Shown piece by piece: positions 25,683-34,828 of a stretch of 64,000 bases of DNA. The stretch is from Methyloferula stellata AR4. GTDB taxonomy: Bacteria > Pseudomonadota > Alphaproteobacteria > Rhizobiales > Beijerinckiaceae. The notes below the pieces were generated by a model. That model had not been told where the DNA came from. It saw only the letters and a list, made by a program, of their open reading frames with translations, and did not search any database. The position numbers and the translations under genes were made by a program. The first letter of the stretch is position 1; every line of letters starts with the position of its first letter. The stretch spans positions 1,256,001 through 1,320,000 of the forward strand of contig NZ_ARWA01000001.1 of assembly GCF_000385335.1 (NCBI RefSeq). The letters run 5' to 3'.

Positions 25683-26540
25683 TTACTGCGCCGCCTCGTC
25701 TTGCTGCGAATCGCCTTTGCTGCCGTTCAAGGCTTCGGGGCGCGGCATCGAAATAATATTATAGCCGCCATCCACATAATGGATTTCGCCTGTCACCGCA
25801 CGCGACAAATCCGACAGAAGATAAAGCGCGGCGCCGCCGACATCGGCGATGCTGATTTCGCTTTTGAGCGGCGCATGCGTCTTCTGGAAATTGAACATCG
25901 CGCGGGCATCTGTAATCCCCGCTCCGGCTAGGGTCCGCACGGGACCAGCGGAGATCGCATTGACCCTAATACCGTCGGCGCCGAAATCGGCGGCGAGATA
26001 GCGCACGCTTGCCTCCAGCGCCGCTTTGGCGATCCCCATGACGTTGTAATTGGGCATGACGCGGGTGGCGCCGCCGAATGTGAGCGTCAAAAGCGCGCCG
26101 CCTTGCGTCATCAAGGGCGCCGCGCGCTTCGCGATCTCCGTGAAGGAAAAGGCCGAGATCACCATGGTGCGGGTAAAATTCTCCCGCGTGGTATCGGCGT
26201 ATCGGCCCTTGAGTTCGGCGCGGTCCGAATAGGCGATGCAATGAACCACGAAATCGAGCCGGTCCCAGCTTTTGGCGAGCGCCGCGAAGACCGTGTCCTG
26301 CGATGCGAGATCCTCGACATCGCAGGGCATCACCAGAGTCGAGCCGAGCCCTTTGGCGAGCGGCTTCACACGCTTGGCGATGGCCTCGCCCTGATAGGTG
26401 AAGGCGAGTTCGGCGCCTTGATCGGCCAAAGCCTTCGCTATGCCCCAGGCGATCGAATGATCGTTCGCGACGCCCATGATGAGGCCGCGCTTGCCCTCCA
26501 TCAATCTTGTGCCGGTCGAAGGTGCCGCTGTCTCAGGCAT
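25683..26540 (-). CDS. fabI: Enoyl-[acyl-carrier-protein] reductase (NADH)
   Basis: A 285-residue short-chain dehydrogenase that carries out the last reduction of fatty acid elongation. The FabI-type cofactor motif [20 protein letters not shown] and the catalytic Tyr-x6-Lys in [12 protein letters not shown] are intact. The start at 26540 overlaps the fabB stop by eight bases (ATGCCTGA), giving translational coupling. A C-terminal extension ([13 protein letters not shown]) is longer than in most FabI proteins. Confidence 0.94.
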   Translation of the reverse strand: MPETAAPSTGTRLMEGKRGLIMGVANDHSIAWGIAKALADQGAELAFTYQGEAIAKRVKPLAKGLGSTLVMPCDVEDLASQDTVFAALAKSWDRLDFVVHCIAYSDRAELKGRYADTTRENFTRTMVISAFSFTEIAKRAAPLMTQGGALLTLTFGGATRVMPNYNVMGIAKAALEASVRYLAADFGADGIRVNAISAGPVRTLAGAGITDARAMFNFQKTHAPLKSEISIADVGGAALYLLSDLSRAVTGEIHYVDGGYNIISMPRPEALNGSKGDSQQDEAAQ

Positions 26541-27756
26541 CGAGATGTTTGAAGACGAGGGACGCATTGGTGCCGCCGAAACCGAAGGAATTCGACAAAA
26601 CCGCGCCGAGCTTCACATTGTCGCGGCGGGCGCGCAAAATGTTCATGTCGGCGAAGGCCGGGTCAAGTTCCTCGATATTGGCGCTTTCGGCGATGAAGCC
26701 GTTCTGCATCATCAGCAGGCAATAGATGGCCTCCTGTACGCCGGTCGCGCCGAGCGAATGGCCGGTGAGCGATTTGGTCGCCGAGATCGGGGGACATTTC
26801 TCGCCGGGGCCGAAAACCTCGCGGATCGCTTCGATCTCCCTGAGATCGCCGATCGGCGTCGAAGTCGCATGCGGGTTGATGTAGTCGATCGGGACTTTCA
26901 AATCTTCAAGCGCCATCTTCATGCAGCGCACGGCGCCTTCGCCGGACGGCGCCACCATGTCGTGCCCGTCGGAAGTCGCGCCGTAGCCTGCGATCTCGCC
27001 ATAGATCTTGGCGCCGCGCGCCTTGGCGTGGTCGAGATCCTCCAAGACGACGACGCCGGCGCCGCCGGCAATAATGAAGCCGTCGCGGTTTTTATCGTAG
27101 GCGCGGGAGGCGACGGTTGGCCGGTCGTTATAGGACGACGACATGGCGCCCATGGCGTCGAACAGAACCGACAAGGTCCAATCCAATTCCTCGCAGCCGC
27201 CGGCAAACATCAGATCCTGCTTGCCATATTTGATCATCTCATAGGCGTTGCCGATGCAATGATTGGAGGTCGCGCAGGCCGACGTGATCGAATAATTGAC
27301 GCCCTTGATCTTGAACCAGGTGCCGAGCGTGGCGGACGGCGTCGACGACATGGCTTTCGGCACGGCGAAGGGGCCGATTTTCTTCGGGCCTTTGGTGCGG
27401 GCCGTATCGGCCGCTTCGACCAGCGTGCGCGTCGAGGGGCCGCCCGATCCCATGATGATGCCGGTTCGCTCGCTCGAGATTTCTTCCGGCGTAAGGCCCG
27501 CATCGAGAATCGCCTGATCCATTGCAACATGGTTCCAGGCCGTGCCGCCGCCATGGAAGCGCATGGCGCGCCGGTCGATCATGGGCTCGGGATCGAGCGT
27601 GGGCGCGCCATGGACTTGGCAGCGAAACCCGAGTTCGGCATAGCGATCAGCCTTTACGATGCCGGATTTGGCTTCGCGCAGCGAGGCCAGGACTTCCTGC
27701 GTATTGTTTCCGATAGCCGAAACAATACCCATCCCGGTGACGACGACCCGTCTCAT
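26533..27756 (-). CDS. fabB: Beta-ketoacyl-ACP synthase I
   Basis: A 407-residue condensing enzyme needed for unsaturated fatty acid synthesis. The Cys-His-His triad is seen in [23 protein letters not shown] and [18 protein letters not shown] precedes the ATG. It lies between fabA and fabI in one operon, the standard alphaproteobacterial arrangement opposite irr. Confidence 0.95.
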   Translation of the reverse strand: MRRVVVTGMGIVSAIGNNTQEVLASLREAKSGIVKADRYAELGFRCQVHGAPTLDPEPMIDRRAMRFHGGGTAWNHVAMDQAILDAGLTPEEISSERTGIIMGSGGPSTRTLVEAADTARTKGPKKIGPFAVPKAMSSTPSATLGTWFKIKGVNYSITSACATSNHCIGNAYEMIKYGKQDLMFAGGCEELDWTLSVLFDAMGAMSSSYNDRPTVASRAYDKNRDGFIIAGGAGVVVLEDLDHAKARGAKIYGEIAGYGATSDGHDMVAPSGEGAVRCMKMALEDLKVPIDYINPHATSTPIGDLREIEAIREVFGPGEKCPPISATKSLTGHSLGATGVQEAIYCLLMMQNGFIAESANIEELDPAFADMNILRARRDNVKLGAVLSNSFGFGGTNASLVFKHLDA

Positions 27757-27842
27757 GCATTTCTCCTTGGAGGATCCTGGCGCCAGCCGAAGACCTGTGG
27801 ATGCGAAGATCTATGGAGTCCGGCGCCGGCCGGTCCTGACTG

Positions 27843-28364
27843 TTAAGTGGTCGGGACAGCGGCTTTGAACAATCCGACCTTCAGATCTTTTGCCTCATAG
27901 ACGCGGGTACCATCGGCTTCGAGCCAGCCGTCGGCGATGGCGAGCACCAATTTGGTCTTGAAGACCCGCTTCAGATCGACACCATAAATGATCTTTTTGA
28001 CAGTCGGCAGGATTTGATCGGAAAATTTGACTTCGCCGACGCCCAGCGCCCGGCCGCGGCCCTGCAGGCCGAGCCAGCCGAGGTAGAAGCCCAATAGCTG
28101 CCACAAAGCGTCGAGGCCAAGGCAACCCGGCATGACCGGGTCATTCTTGAAGTGACAGCCGAAGAACCAGAGTTCGGGCTTGATCTCGAACTCGGCCCGG
28201 ATCACGCCCTTGCCGTTGGCGCCGCCTAACTCGGAAATATCCGCGATATGGTCGAACATGAGGAGCGGCGGCAGAGGCAATTGCGGATTGCCCGGTCCGA
28301 AAAGATCGCCGCGCGCGCACGCGATCAAGTCCTCGTAGGTGAAGCTGGAGCGTCGTTCGCTCAT
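27843..28364 (-). CDS. fabA: 3-hydroxydecanoyl-ACP dehydratase/isomerase
   Basis: A 173-residue hotdog-fold enzyme that makes and isomerises trans-2-decenoyl-ACP, the branch point to unsaturated fatty acids. The active-site His lies in [20 protein letters not shown] and the Asp follows in the same helix. Start 28364 ([13 protein letters not shown]) matches the usual FabA length; upstream in-frame ATGs at 28400 and 28430 would add a non-conserved extension. First gene of fabA-fabB-fabI. Confidence 0.93.
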   Translation of the reverse strand: MSERRSSFTYEDLIACARGDLFGPGNPQLPLPPLLMFDHIADISELGGANGKGVIRAEFEIKPELWFFGCHFKNDPVMPGCLGLDALWQLLGFYLGWLGLQGRGRALGVGEVKFSDQILPTVKKIIYGVDLKRVFKTKLVLAIADGWLEADGTRVYEAKDLKVGLFKAAVPTT

Positions 28365-28732
28365 GCTGATATTGCTCTCGCCAATCGACTCTTTCGCCAT
28401 CTCACGCTCGCCCAACGGCCTGCTGTCCAAAACCAGCCACCGCGGTCACAATATGTCGGAGGCATGAAAACGCGGCCTTCTATCACAGCAACCGGCAGGC
28501 TGAAAGCGGGGGAGGGCCCGCTTGTGTCCCATATGGCGCAAATGAAGGCGAAGCTGTTGTTTCCGGGCCATGCCAATTCTCCCAATTCCCGAACTCGGAG
28601 CGGCGGGAGATACCGCACTGCAGCGAAGCCCAAGAGAGTCCTCCAGCGAGATTGGTTGCCCATCTGGACAAGGTTTCATATATTGTCTGTCATGGACATG
28701 TCGCTTTCGAGGCATGCCGAGAGGTCGCTTAA
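28365..28732. other. Divergent irr-fabA intergenic region
   Basis: About 370 bases between divergent start codons. It must hold the promoters for both irr and the fab operon. No clear Irr/ICE palindrome could be read by eye, and no other gene is supported. Confidence 0.6.
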
Positions 28733-29218
28733 ATGGCGCAATCGAAACGCACTCCCAAGACGCGCCGGCGCGAGGCCGCACGGCGTAGCGCGCTCGGCAC
28801 CGTTCTCGCCGGGTGCCCCGTCCATGAATTGCGGACCAAATTGCGGGCCGCCGGCATGCGGCCGACCCCGCAGCGCGTGGCGCTCGGCTGGCTCCTGTTC
28901 GGCAAGGGCGACCGGCATCTGACGGCGGAAAAGCTGCTCGAAGAGGCTCAGGCCTCGCGCGTCCCGATTTCGCTTGCGACGATTTATAACAGCCTGCACC
29001 AGTTCACCGAGGTCGGGCTGCTGCGCGAAATCGCCATCGACGGGTCGAAAACCTATTTCGACACGAATGTCTCGGACCATCATCATTTTCTCGTCGAAGA
29101 CAGCCATATGCTGATCGATATTCCGCAAGTCTCGGTGGATCTTCTGCAATTGCCAGAGCCGCCGGACGGCAAGAAGATCGCGGCCGTCGACGTGGTCGTC
29201 CGGCTCAGGAACGTCTGA
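28733..29218 (+). CDS. irr: Iron response regulator Irr (Fur family)
   Basis: A 161-residue Fur-superfamily regulator that senses iron through heme. The N-terminus carries a Cys-Pro heme regulatory motif (AGCPVHELR, Cys28), the HTH region contains GMRPTPQRVALGWLLFGKGD, and the HHH heme-binding motif is at 116-118 (SDHHHFLVED). It lacks the C-terminal Cys pairs of Fur. Divergence from fabA-fabB-fabI is a conserved rhizobial arrangement. In iron shortage Irr represses iron-consuming and activates uptake genes. Confidence 0.94.
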   Translation: MAQSKRTPKTRRREAARRSALGTVLAGCPVHELRTKLRAAGMRPTPQRVALGWLLFGKGDRHLTAEKLLEEAQASRVPISLATIYNSLHQFTEVGLLREIAIDGSKTYFDTNVSDHHHFLVEDSHMLIDIPQVSVDLLQLPEPPDGKKIAAVDVVVRLRNV

Positions 29219-29232
29219 TCCGGTCGGTGCTG

Positions 29233-29253
29233 CCCCTCTCCCACAGGGAGAAG
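29233..29253. terminator. Hairpin between convergent irr and SH3-protein genes
   Basis: CCCTCTCCCACAGGGAGAAG forms a six-base stem between the two convergent stop codons. It is a fragment of the family E repeat and may end both transcripts. Confidence 0.4.
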
Positions 29254-29268
29254 AAGCTCGCCCTGAAG

Positions 29269-29784
29269 CTATTCGATCTTCTCGTTCGGGTAGACGCCCC
29301 AGAGATTCGATTGCTGAATATAGCCGTCGAATCCCTCGCCCGAAATCCGGCACCAGCTCCCGTCGCATTTATTGATGCCGGCGATGACATTGGTCTGCAG
29401 CTTGGCGACTGGGTCGGATTTATCACTTGGTTTACTATAGAGAAGGAAAACCTCGTTTTTCTTCCATGGCGCGACGAGGCCGGTCCGGCGGCCCGACAGA
29501 AGCGAGTGCAGCACCCAGCCTTCCGTCCCCTCCGAATCGCGGATCCGGCGCCAAGTCTCCGATTCGGCGGTGATTTCCACCGGCAGGCCGGCCCGTTGAA
29601 ACACCCAGATCGTGCGATGATCCTTCGAGGGCCCCTCGTGCAGGTTCACCCGGTCGGATTTTAGGCTCACATAGCGCGGCACCGGCAGGCCGCTCGCCGA
29701 GCCGAGCTGGTCGGCCCAGGCGGGCAGCAGCAGAAAAAAGCTCAAGAGAGCCGTCGCGAAACCCCAAATGAGACGCGCGATCAT
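29269..29784 (-). CDS. Exported SH3-domain protein
   Basis: A 171-residue periplasmic protein with a signal peptide (MIARLIWGFATALLSFF..., cleavage after PAWA) and two SH3-like modules (YVSLKSDRVNLHEGPSKDHR; and AKLQTNVIAGINKCDGSWCR). The family (formerly DUF1058) is thought to bind cell-wall peptides. The start at 29784 gives a clean signal peptide; the longer frame to 29835 does not. It is divergent from a 2-hydroxyacid dehydrogenase gene, a pairing seen in many alphaproteobacteria. Confidence 0.85.
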   Translation of the reverse strand: MIARLIWGFATALLSFFLLLPAWADQLGSASGLPVPRYVSLKSDRVNLHEGPSKDHRTIWVFQRAGLPVEITAESETWRRIRDSEGTEGWVLHSLLSGRRTGLVAPWKKNEVFLLYSKPSDKSDPVAKLQTNVIAGINKCDGSWCRISGEGFDGYIQQSNLWGVYPNEKIE

Positions 29785-30047
29785 TCCAGGGCTTTCCGGC
29801 GGACGAACGAACATTCTTCTCAAGGGTCCCGACATTGGCTTCCGGCCTCAAAACACTTGTGCAGTGCAATGTGGGCCACTTCTTGTCTTTGATTGGAGAC
29901 TCGGTATGGATGACGCATGATCGACGAGGTCTTGCGACCTTCGCCGAGCATTGTTTAAGGCCGGGTGAAAAATGCCGTCATTCGCGGCGTCTAAAATGCC
30001 GCAACGCCTCACGACAGGCCGGGCACGTCACTAAACGGGAAAGCCGC

Positions 30048-31043
30048 ATGGCCAAGAAAAAACCGCTCGTTGTGGTGACACGCAAATTGCCGGACGTGGT
30101 GGAGACGCGCATGTGCGAATTATTCGACACGCGCCTCAACATAGATGACCGGCCGATGAGTGCCGCGGAAATCATCGAAGCCGTGAAAAATGCCGATGTC
30201 CTGGTTCCGACCGTCACCGACCGGATCGATGCCGCCCTCATCGCCGCCGCGGGCGACAAAATGAAGCTCATCGCCAATTTCGGCAATGGCGTCGACAATA
30301 TCGACGTGCTGGCCGCCTATGAGCGCGGCATGACGGTGACCAATACGCCGGGCGTGCTGACCGAAGACACGGCCGACATGACCATGGCTTTGATCCTCGC
30401 CGTGGCGCGCAGGCTGGTCGAAGGGGCGCAAGTCATTCCCGGCGGCGAATGGGGCGGCTGGTCGCCGACCTGGATGCTTGGCCGCCGCATCACCGGCAAA
30501 AGGCTCGGCATTGTCGGCATGGGCCGCATCGGCCAGGCGGTGGCGCGGCGGGCCAAGGCTTTCGGCCTGCAGATACATTATCACAACCGCCGCCGCCTCT
30601 CAGCGACCGTCGAAGAAGAGCTTGAGGCCACCTATTGGGACTCGCTCGATCAGATGCTGGCGCGGATGGATATCGTTTCGGTCAATTGCCCGCATACGCC
30701 CGCGACCTATCATCTCTTATCGGCGCGGCGGCTCAAATATCTGCGGCCGCATGCGATCCTGGTGAATACCGCGCGGGGTGAAGTCATTGACGAAGTCACG
30801 CTGACGAAGATGCTCGACGCAGGCGAGATCGCCGGCGCCGGACTCGACGTGTTCGAGCATGAGCCGGCAGTATCCACCAAGCTGGTCAAGCTCGCTCAGG
30901 CCGGCAAGGTGACCCTGCTGCCGCATATGGGCTCAGCCACGACCGAAGGGCGCGTCGACATGGGCGAGAAGGTCATCATCAACGTGAAGGCTTTCATGGA
31001 CGGCCATCGCCCGCCCGACCGCGTGCTGCCGAGCATGCTGTAG
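30048..31043 (+). CDS. D-2-hydroxyacid dehydrogenase (glyoxylate/hydroxypyruvate reductase type)
   Basis: A 331-residue NAD(P)H enzyme. The cofactor motif is GIVGMGRIGQAVARR; catalytic Arg, Glu and His lie in VNTARGEVIDE, GAGLDVFEHEP and LLPHMGSATTEGR. The W-rich segment GGEWGGWSPTWMLGR is typical of the GyaR/glyoxylate-reductase group. The start at 30048 (MAKKKPLVVVTRK) is chosen over upstream frames; GGGAAAG precedes it. It is a different clade from the dehydrogenase at 7.9 kb. Confidence 0.9.
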   Translation: MAKKKPLVVVTRKLPDVVETRMCELFDTRLNIDDRPMSAAEIIEAVKNADVLVPTVTDRIDAALIAAAGDKMKLIANFGNGVDNIDVLAAYERGMTVTNTPGVLTEDTADMTMALILAVARRLVEGAQVIPGGEWGGWSPTWMLGRRITGKRLGIVGMGRIGQAVARRAKAFGLQIHYHNRRRLSATVEEELEATYWDSLDQMLARMDIVSVNCPHTPATYHLLSARRLKYLRPHAILVNTARGEVIDEVTLTKMLDAGEIAGAGLDVFEHEPAVSTKLVKLAQAGKVTLLPHMGSATTEGRVDMGEKVIINVKAFMDGHRPPDRVLPSML

Positions 31044-31181
31044 CATCGCCCCGAAAAGTTGCAGACTTTTCGGATAAGGCGATGCGCCCGTCAAAACCAT
31101 CGCCCCGAAAAGTTGCAGACTTTTCGGATAAGGCGATGCGCCCGTCAAAACCGTCGTCCGAAAAGTTGCAGACCTTTTCCA
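31044..31181. repeat. Tandem array of a 54-base hairpin unit (family D)
   Basis: Unit 1 (31044-31097) and unit 2 (31098-31151) are identical 54-base copies; unit 3 is partial (31152-31181). Each unit has the hairpin CCGAAAAGTTGCAGACTTTTCGG flanked by CATCGCC and GGCGATG. The array begins at the dehydrogenase stop codon and probably works as a transcript end. A single diverged copy lies at 60564-60607. Confidence 0.85.
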
Positions 31182-31449
31182 AATATGACGAAGGGTTAAA
31201 AACCTATTCGGCAGTATTTTCGGCATGTACCAATGCGTTAAGAAAAACATCCCGCATGCAACGGCTTCAAGATTTTCCGTCCGTCTGCCGTATTGGAAGG
31301 CGGGGTTTAATTGTTTTTCTTCGAGTGAATCTATCAATAATTTACTTTGGCTTTGCAATTTCGAGGCAGTGCAAACATTGCAAATATAATCTTTAGGGCG
31401 GTTGAGGTATAAGCTCTGCACCTGACCTAAAAACGCACAGAACTGTCTC
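31182..31449. other. AT-rich intergenic region upstream of PilZ gene
   Basis: No gene or recognised site; AT-rich, likely promoter-bearing for the PilZ gene. Confidence 0.5.
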
Positions 31450-31806
31450 ATGATCGGATTTGGAAAACCAACCGCGAAGACGGATTCTCCTGGCGCCGCC
31501 GTGGCGGAAGCGCCTGCCCCCGGCGAGAAGGCGGGCAATGGCGCCGACAAGCGGCGATCGCGGCGCATCCGCACGTCTTTGCGGACGGGCCAGCTCTACG
31601 ACATGCGCAATAATTTCCTCTGCGACTGCCAGGTCCGCGACCGCTCCGTCGGCGGCGCGAAGCTGCGGCTGATGTCCAACATCTCCCTGCCGACCGTCTT
31701 CAAATTTCACGACGACGTCGAATGCACGCTCGTCGAGGTCGAACTGCGCTGGCGTAACAAGAACGAGATCGGCGTGCAGTTCACCTACACCGTCAGCCTG
31801 GGGTGA
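31450..31806 (+). CDS. PilZ-domain cyclic-di-GMP-binding protein
   Basis: A 118-residue protein. After a disordered Ala/Pro start the c-di-GMP-binding motifs RRSRRIR (RxxxR) and DRSVGGAKL (DxSxxG) are both intact, followed by the beta-barrel ending RWRNKNEIGVQF. Single-domain PilZ proteins pass c-di-GMP signals to motility or polysaccharide machinery. An EAL protein that could break down c-di-GMP lies at 35 kb. Confidence 0.88.
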   Translation: MIGFGKPTAKTDSPGAAVAEAPAPGEKAGNGADKRRSRRIRTSLRTGQLYDMRNNFLCDCQVRDRSVGGAKLRLMSNISLPTVFKFHDDVECTLVEVELRWRNKNEIGVQFTYTVSLG

Positions 31807-31841
31807 GGGGAGGGCAGCGGCTCTGGGGACGGAGGTGTTGC

Positions 31842-33668
31842 CTACCTCGCAGGGACGAGGCCTTCTACGTAAGACGACAGCTCTTTTATGCGCTCCGGCT
31901 TGTTCTCATGGATATGCTTTAACAGAAATAACGAATCGTGCTTCTTCGTGAAAGTTAGCCGACATTCGGTAAGACGTTCGCAGACACTGTTGATGAGTTT
32001 TGCCGCGTCAACTCGGCGCTGCCAATTTGGATCAAGTATATCGTTTTTCCAATCATCAATGATGAAATCAGAACCATTCGCTGCTTCAATGATGGTAGCC
32101 GCTGCGATATCGGCAGTAATTGATAAGACGCCATCACTAAGGCGGTCATTGACGAAGGCGGCGATAGCGTCGGCGTCTATGAGATAAGACTCCAGATGAC
32201 GACGTGGCAGGAAATGAACCAACCCATTCGAGTCAGTCTTCATCTTGTCCATCTGTTCGGGTGTGAGACCTTCGGCGTCAAAGCTAAACGCAACAGATAC
32301 AGCTAATTGCGAAGTGGCAGCGCTCAGGCGCTGATAGATTTCATAGACGAGTGCCCGATCCCGCCGCTTCGCATTAAAATCGCCAGTGGCTATCACAGAG
32401 GTCATGATCAAACCGTGAGGAAGAGCGCCGATTGTTGCATTGTAGAGATAGGGAAAGCAGATTTCCTCCGTTTGGCCTTCAACCCATATGATTCGATCTG
32501 CCGCGAACACGTCGGCCATGGCGACGCCTAAATGTTCGGCTACCTCGCGAAACGCTGCTACATCCTTTAAGTCTATAGGTTGGATCGTTGACTCGTAACC
32601 GTCACGTTTAATCATATGCATTGAACGGCAGTTGCTGAAGGCAATCACTTCCGGTGAATGTGTCGAAATAATATATTGGTGATGCGCGTAATGAGCTTGG
32701 ATGATCCTGAGCAGCGCTTTCACAGCGGCTGGGTGAAGAAAGCTGTTTATCTCATCTATAATTATAATTGCCTTTTCGATGGTCATAATCGCTGTAAGTA
32801 TCGCGACCGCTTGAGCAACTCCGGTGCCACTTTCACTGAGCGGAAAACTGAGTTCAGGGTGACTCATCTCTTTTGTCGGCCATACCCGTATCTCGTTCGT
32901 ATTCGAAATATTCGGAATAGGCCGCACACTCAGGTTGCCGACAGTAGGGAAAATTTGTCGGAGGTGCTCGACTAGCTTTTGAAACAAAGCGCCTCGATCT
33001 CCAGAAAGTGTATGCAGGACTGCCGGTAAGTTGGCTGCAGAAGGGTCAAGGCGTGTTGCGTGTGCGTGCGGAGCCTTCCCTATCGCGTAGCGTTCTGCAT
33101 TAAAGAAAAACGTATTCCGCGCCCAGATTTCTCGAATGAGCACGGGCACGTCGTCTGCGATGTTATTCACATAGCCTAGCATATTGTAGCCTCCGCGCCC
33201 GTTGGGACCGACGGTGGCATTACTTGGAGGAACCGTGGGATCGCGTGGACCGAGGGACGAATAATTTTGCGAGGAGAACGCGTGGCCTGCGTGATGACGG
33301 AGTTCAACCGTCAAGGGAGCAGAAGTAAAGAGATTGTGGAGCTCAGTTGCCGCCGCTTGCGGATTTGATGCTCTAACAGGAATGGCGCTTTGACTGCCCT
33401 TTCGAAGAATTGCCTCCAAAAGCTCCAGACCTGTTAGGTCGATCCAGAAATCGATCTCCGGCAGGGCCAAAGAAAAATCCAAAAAGCGTTGTGGAGTCCT
33501 ATGGCGGTCATCCGGTAGCTCGATCCGGAGCGCTCGGAGAAACGCACTTTTCCCTGCATTGTTTTGGCCGATGAAAAGGTTGATACCTTCTTGTAGTTCG
33601 ATTTCTCCTGTATCGGCAAACGACTGGAATCCAATAACTCTTACCTTTTTTAAATGCATAGCGATCAA
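31842..33668 (-). CDS. OLD/PARIS-like ATPase fused to a TOPRIM/DUF4435-like domain
   Basis: A 608-residue protein. The N-terminal ABC-type ATPase has Walker A GQNNAGKS (34-41), a signature-like LSESGTGVAQA, Walker B IIIIDEINSFLHP and switch His ISTHSPEV. From about residue 395 a TOPRIM-type region follows (RIIWVEGQTEEICFPYLY, then AFSFDAEG and FLPRRHLESYLID; the last resembles the conserved helix of DUF4435). OLD nucleases and the AriA/AriB pair of PARIS phage defence share these parts. The gene is distinctly AT-rich against its neighbours, a sign of transfer, and stands alone. Anti-phage function is inferred. Confidence 0.78.
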   Translation of the reverse strand: MIAMHLKKVRVIGFQSFADTGEIELQEGINLFIGQNNAGKSAFLRALRIELPDDRHRTPQRFLDFSLALPEIDFWIDLTGLELLEAILRKGSQSAIPVRASNPQAAATELHNLFTSAPLTVELRHHAGHAFSSQNYSSLGPRDPTVPPSNATVGPNGRGGYNMLGYVNNIADDVPVLIREIWARNTFFFNAERYAIGKAPHAHATRLDPSAANLPAVLHTLSGDRGALFQKLVEHLRQIFPTVGNLSVRPIPNISNTNEIRVWPTKEMSHPELSFPLSESGTGVAQAVAILTAIMTIEKAIIIIDEINSFLHPAAVKALLRIIQAHYAHHQYIISTHSPEVIAFSNCRSMHMIKRDGYESTIQPIDLKDVAAFREVAEHLGVAMADVFAADRIIWVEGQTEEICFPYLYNATIGALPHGLIMTSVIATGDFNAKRRDRALVYEIYQRLSAATSQLAVSVAFSFDAEGLTPEQMDKMKTDSNGLVHFLPRRHLESYLIDADAIAAFVNDRLSDGVLSITADIAAATIIEAANGSDFIIDDWKNDILDPNWQRRVDAAKLINSVCERLTECRLTFTKKHDSLFLLKHIHENKPERIKELSSYVEGLVPAR

Positions 33669-33767
33669 AGCCTAAGACTAAAATTATTTAGGACTGTATT
33701 GTCCGCGCTTGCTTCCGACAAGGCACCATCGCCTGCCTAAAAGCTGAGCATTTTCCGTTAAAACCCT

Positions 33768-33829
33768 CTTGAACGCCAGGGCGCCATCGCCATATCGTTA
33801 AGGACCGGGGCGCCTCTGAGAGGGCCCCA
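33768..33829 (+). promoter_or_regulatory. RpoH-type heat-shock promoter and leader hairpin of hsp20
   Basis: CTTGAA (33768-33773), 16 bases, CCATAT (33790-33795) fits the alphaproteobacterial sigma-32 consensus. The leader then holds a hairpin GGGGCGCCTC-TGA-GAGGGCCCC (33807-33828) before the ribosome site GAGGG. Confidence 0.55.
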
Positions 33830-33856
33830 CCCACGAAGTGCCTTGAGGGCTTCGCA

Positions 33857-34285
33857 ATGTCACGAATGCCTAGCTTGAACTCGCCTTTTCTCCTCGGCTT
33901 CGACGAGATCGAACGCGCCTTGGAGAGGGTCACACGCGCCCCGACCGACGGCTATCCGCCTTATAATATCGAGCGTATTGCCAAGGCGGGCAACCAAGCC
34001 GAGACCCTGCGCATTACCCTTGCAGTCGCCGGTTTCACACGTGACCAGCTTGAGGTCACGGTGGAAGAGGGGCAGCTCGTCATCCGCGGCCGCCAGCAGG
34101 ACGATAAGGAACGCCTCTATCTCCATCGCGGGATCGCGGCGCGCCAGTTCCAGCGGGTGTTCCTTCTTGCCGACGGAATGCAGGTCTTCGCTGCCGATCT
34201 GACGAATGGTCTTCTCTCCGTAGATCTGATTAGGCCGGAGCCTGAGAAGGCCGTGAAGAAGATCGACATCGTGCTGAAAGAGTAA
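33857..34285 (+). CDS. Small heat-shock protein, Hsp20 family
   Basis: A 142-residue alpha-crystallin chaperone that holds unfolding proteins. It shows the alphaproteobacterial start LLGFDEIERALERV and PYNIERI, and the ACD core RITLAVAGFTRDQLEVTVEE and GIAARQFQRVFLLADG. An RpoH-type promoter is visible upstream. The DUF1150 gene follows, a conserved pair. Confidence 0.93.
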   Translation: MSRMPSLNSPFLLGFDEIERALERVTRAPTDGYPPYNIERIAKAGNQAETLRITLAVAGFTRDQLEVTVEEGQLVIRGRQQDDKERLYLHRGIAARQFQRVFLLADGMQVFAADLTNGLLSVDLIRPEPEKAVKKIDIVLKE

Positions 34286-34402
34286 AAAGACTTAGCGCCA
34301 AAGCTGATCCAGATCATGTGGCGGCAGAGCGGAAATTGCGAGACTGAAGGTTCGCGATAGCTGGCGGGTTCGAAAAGAACCGCGAGCGGAAAGGAAAAGA
34401 CC

Positions 34403-34729
34403 ATGTTGGACGAACAGACCCAGAAGCCAGAAACCGCGGCGCCCGAAGTGGCCGTGACAGAGGTGCCCTTGACGGAAGCCCCGGAAGCCGAAAAGCTTTT
34501 CACCGACGAGCAATTCGCGCATTTGGGCGGCGGCACGCTGGCCTATATCAAGCCCATGCTCTCGGACGAGGTGAAGCGGATCTTTCCGAATGCGCCGGCG
34601 ATCGACTCGGGCATCAAGCTCTTCGCGCTGCTCGGCGCCGACGGCACGCCGCTTATCTTGAGCGATTCCCGCGACATGGCGATTGCCAATGCCCGCGAGG
34701 CCAATCTCGATCTAATGAGCCTGCAATAA
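34403..34729 (+). CDS. DUF1150 family protein
   Basis: A 108-residue protein with a Glu/Ala-rich start and the core LGGGTLAYIKPML and KLFALLGADGTPLILSDSR. DUF1150 genes usually sit behind hsp20 in rhizobia and relatives; the function is unknown, probably linked to heat stress. AGGAAAAG precedes the ATG. Confidence 0.88.
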   Translation: MLDEQTQKPETAAPEVAVTEVPLTEAPEAEKLFTDEQFAHLGGGTLAYIKPMLSDEVKRIFPNAPAIDSGIKLFALLGADGTPLILSDSRDMAIANAREANLDLMSLQ

Positions 34730-34748
34730 GGCAAAGTCTGGAGAGTGC

Positions 34749-34828
34749 ATCATGCGCGGACTTGTCCGCGCATCCACGCTTAAGCCTGATCCTCGTACGT
34801 GGATGGCCGGGTTACGCCCGGCCATGAC
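34749..34828. repeat. BIME-like pair of palindromic repeats (family A, copy 3)
   Basis: Left unit ATGCGCGGACTTGTCCGCGCAT followed by CCACGC; right unit CGTGGATGGCCGGG-ttac-CCCGGCCATGAC. The arrangement matches the copies at 1334 and 8919. Confidence 0.8.

Noticed and set aside
31044-31181. CRISPR-like tandem repeat
   Set aside because: Units are directly adjacent identical 54-mers without variable spacers and no cas genes are near; it is a duplicated hairpin element.
30994-31182. Minus-strand frame encoding a repeated GDGFDGRIALSEKSATFR peptide
   Set aside because: The peptide repetition comes only from translating the tandem hairpin repeat; no ribosome site or conservation expected.
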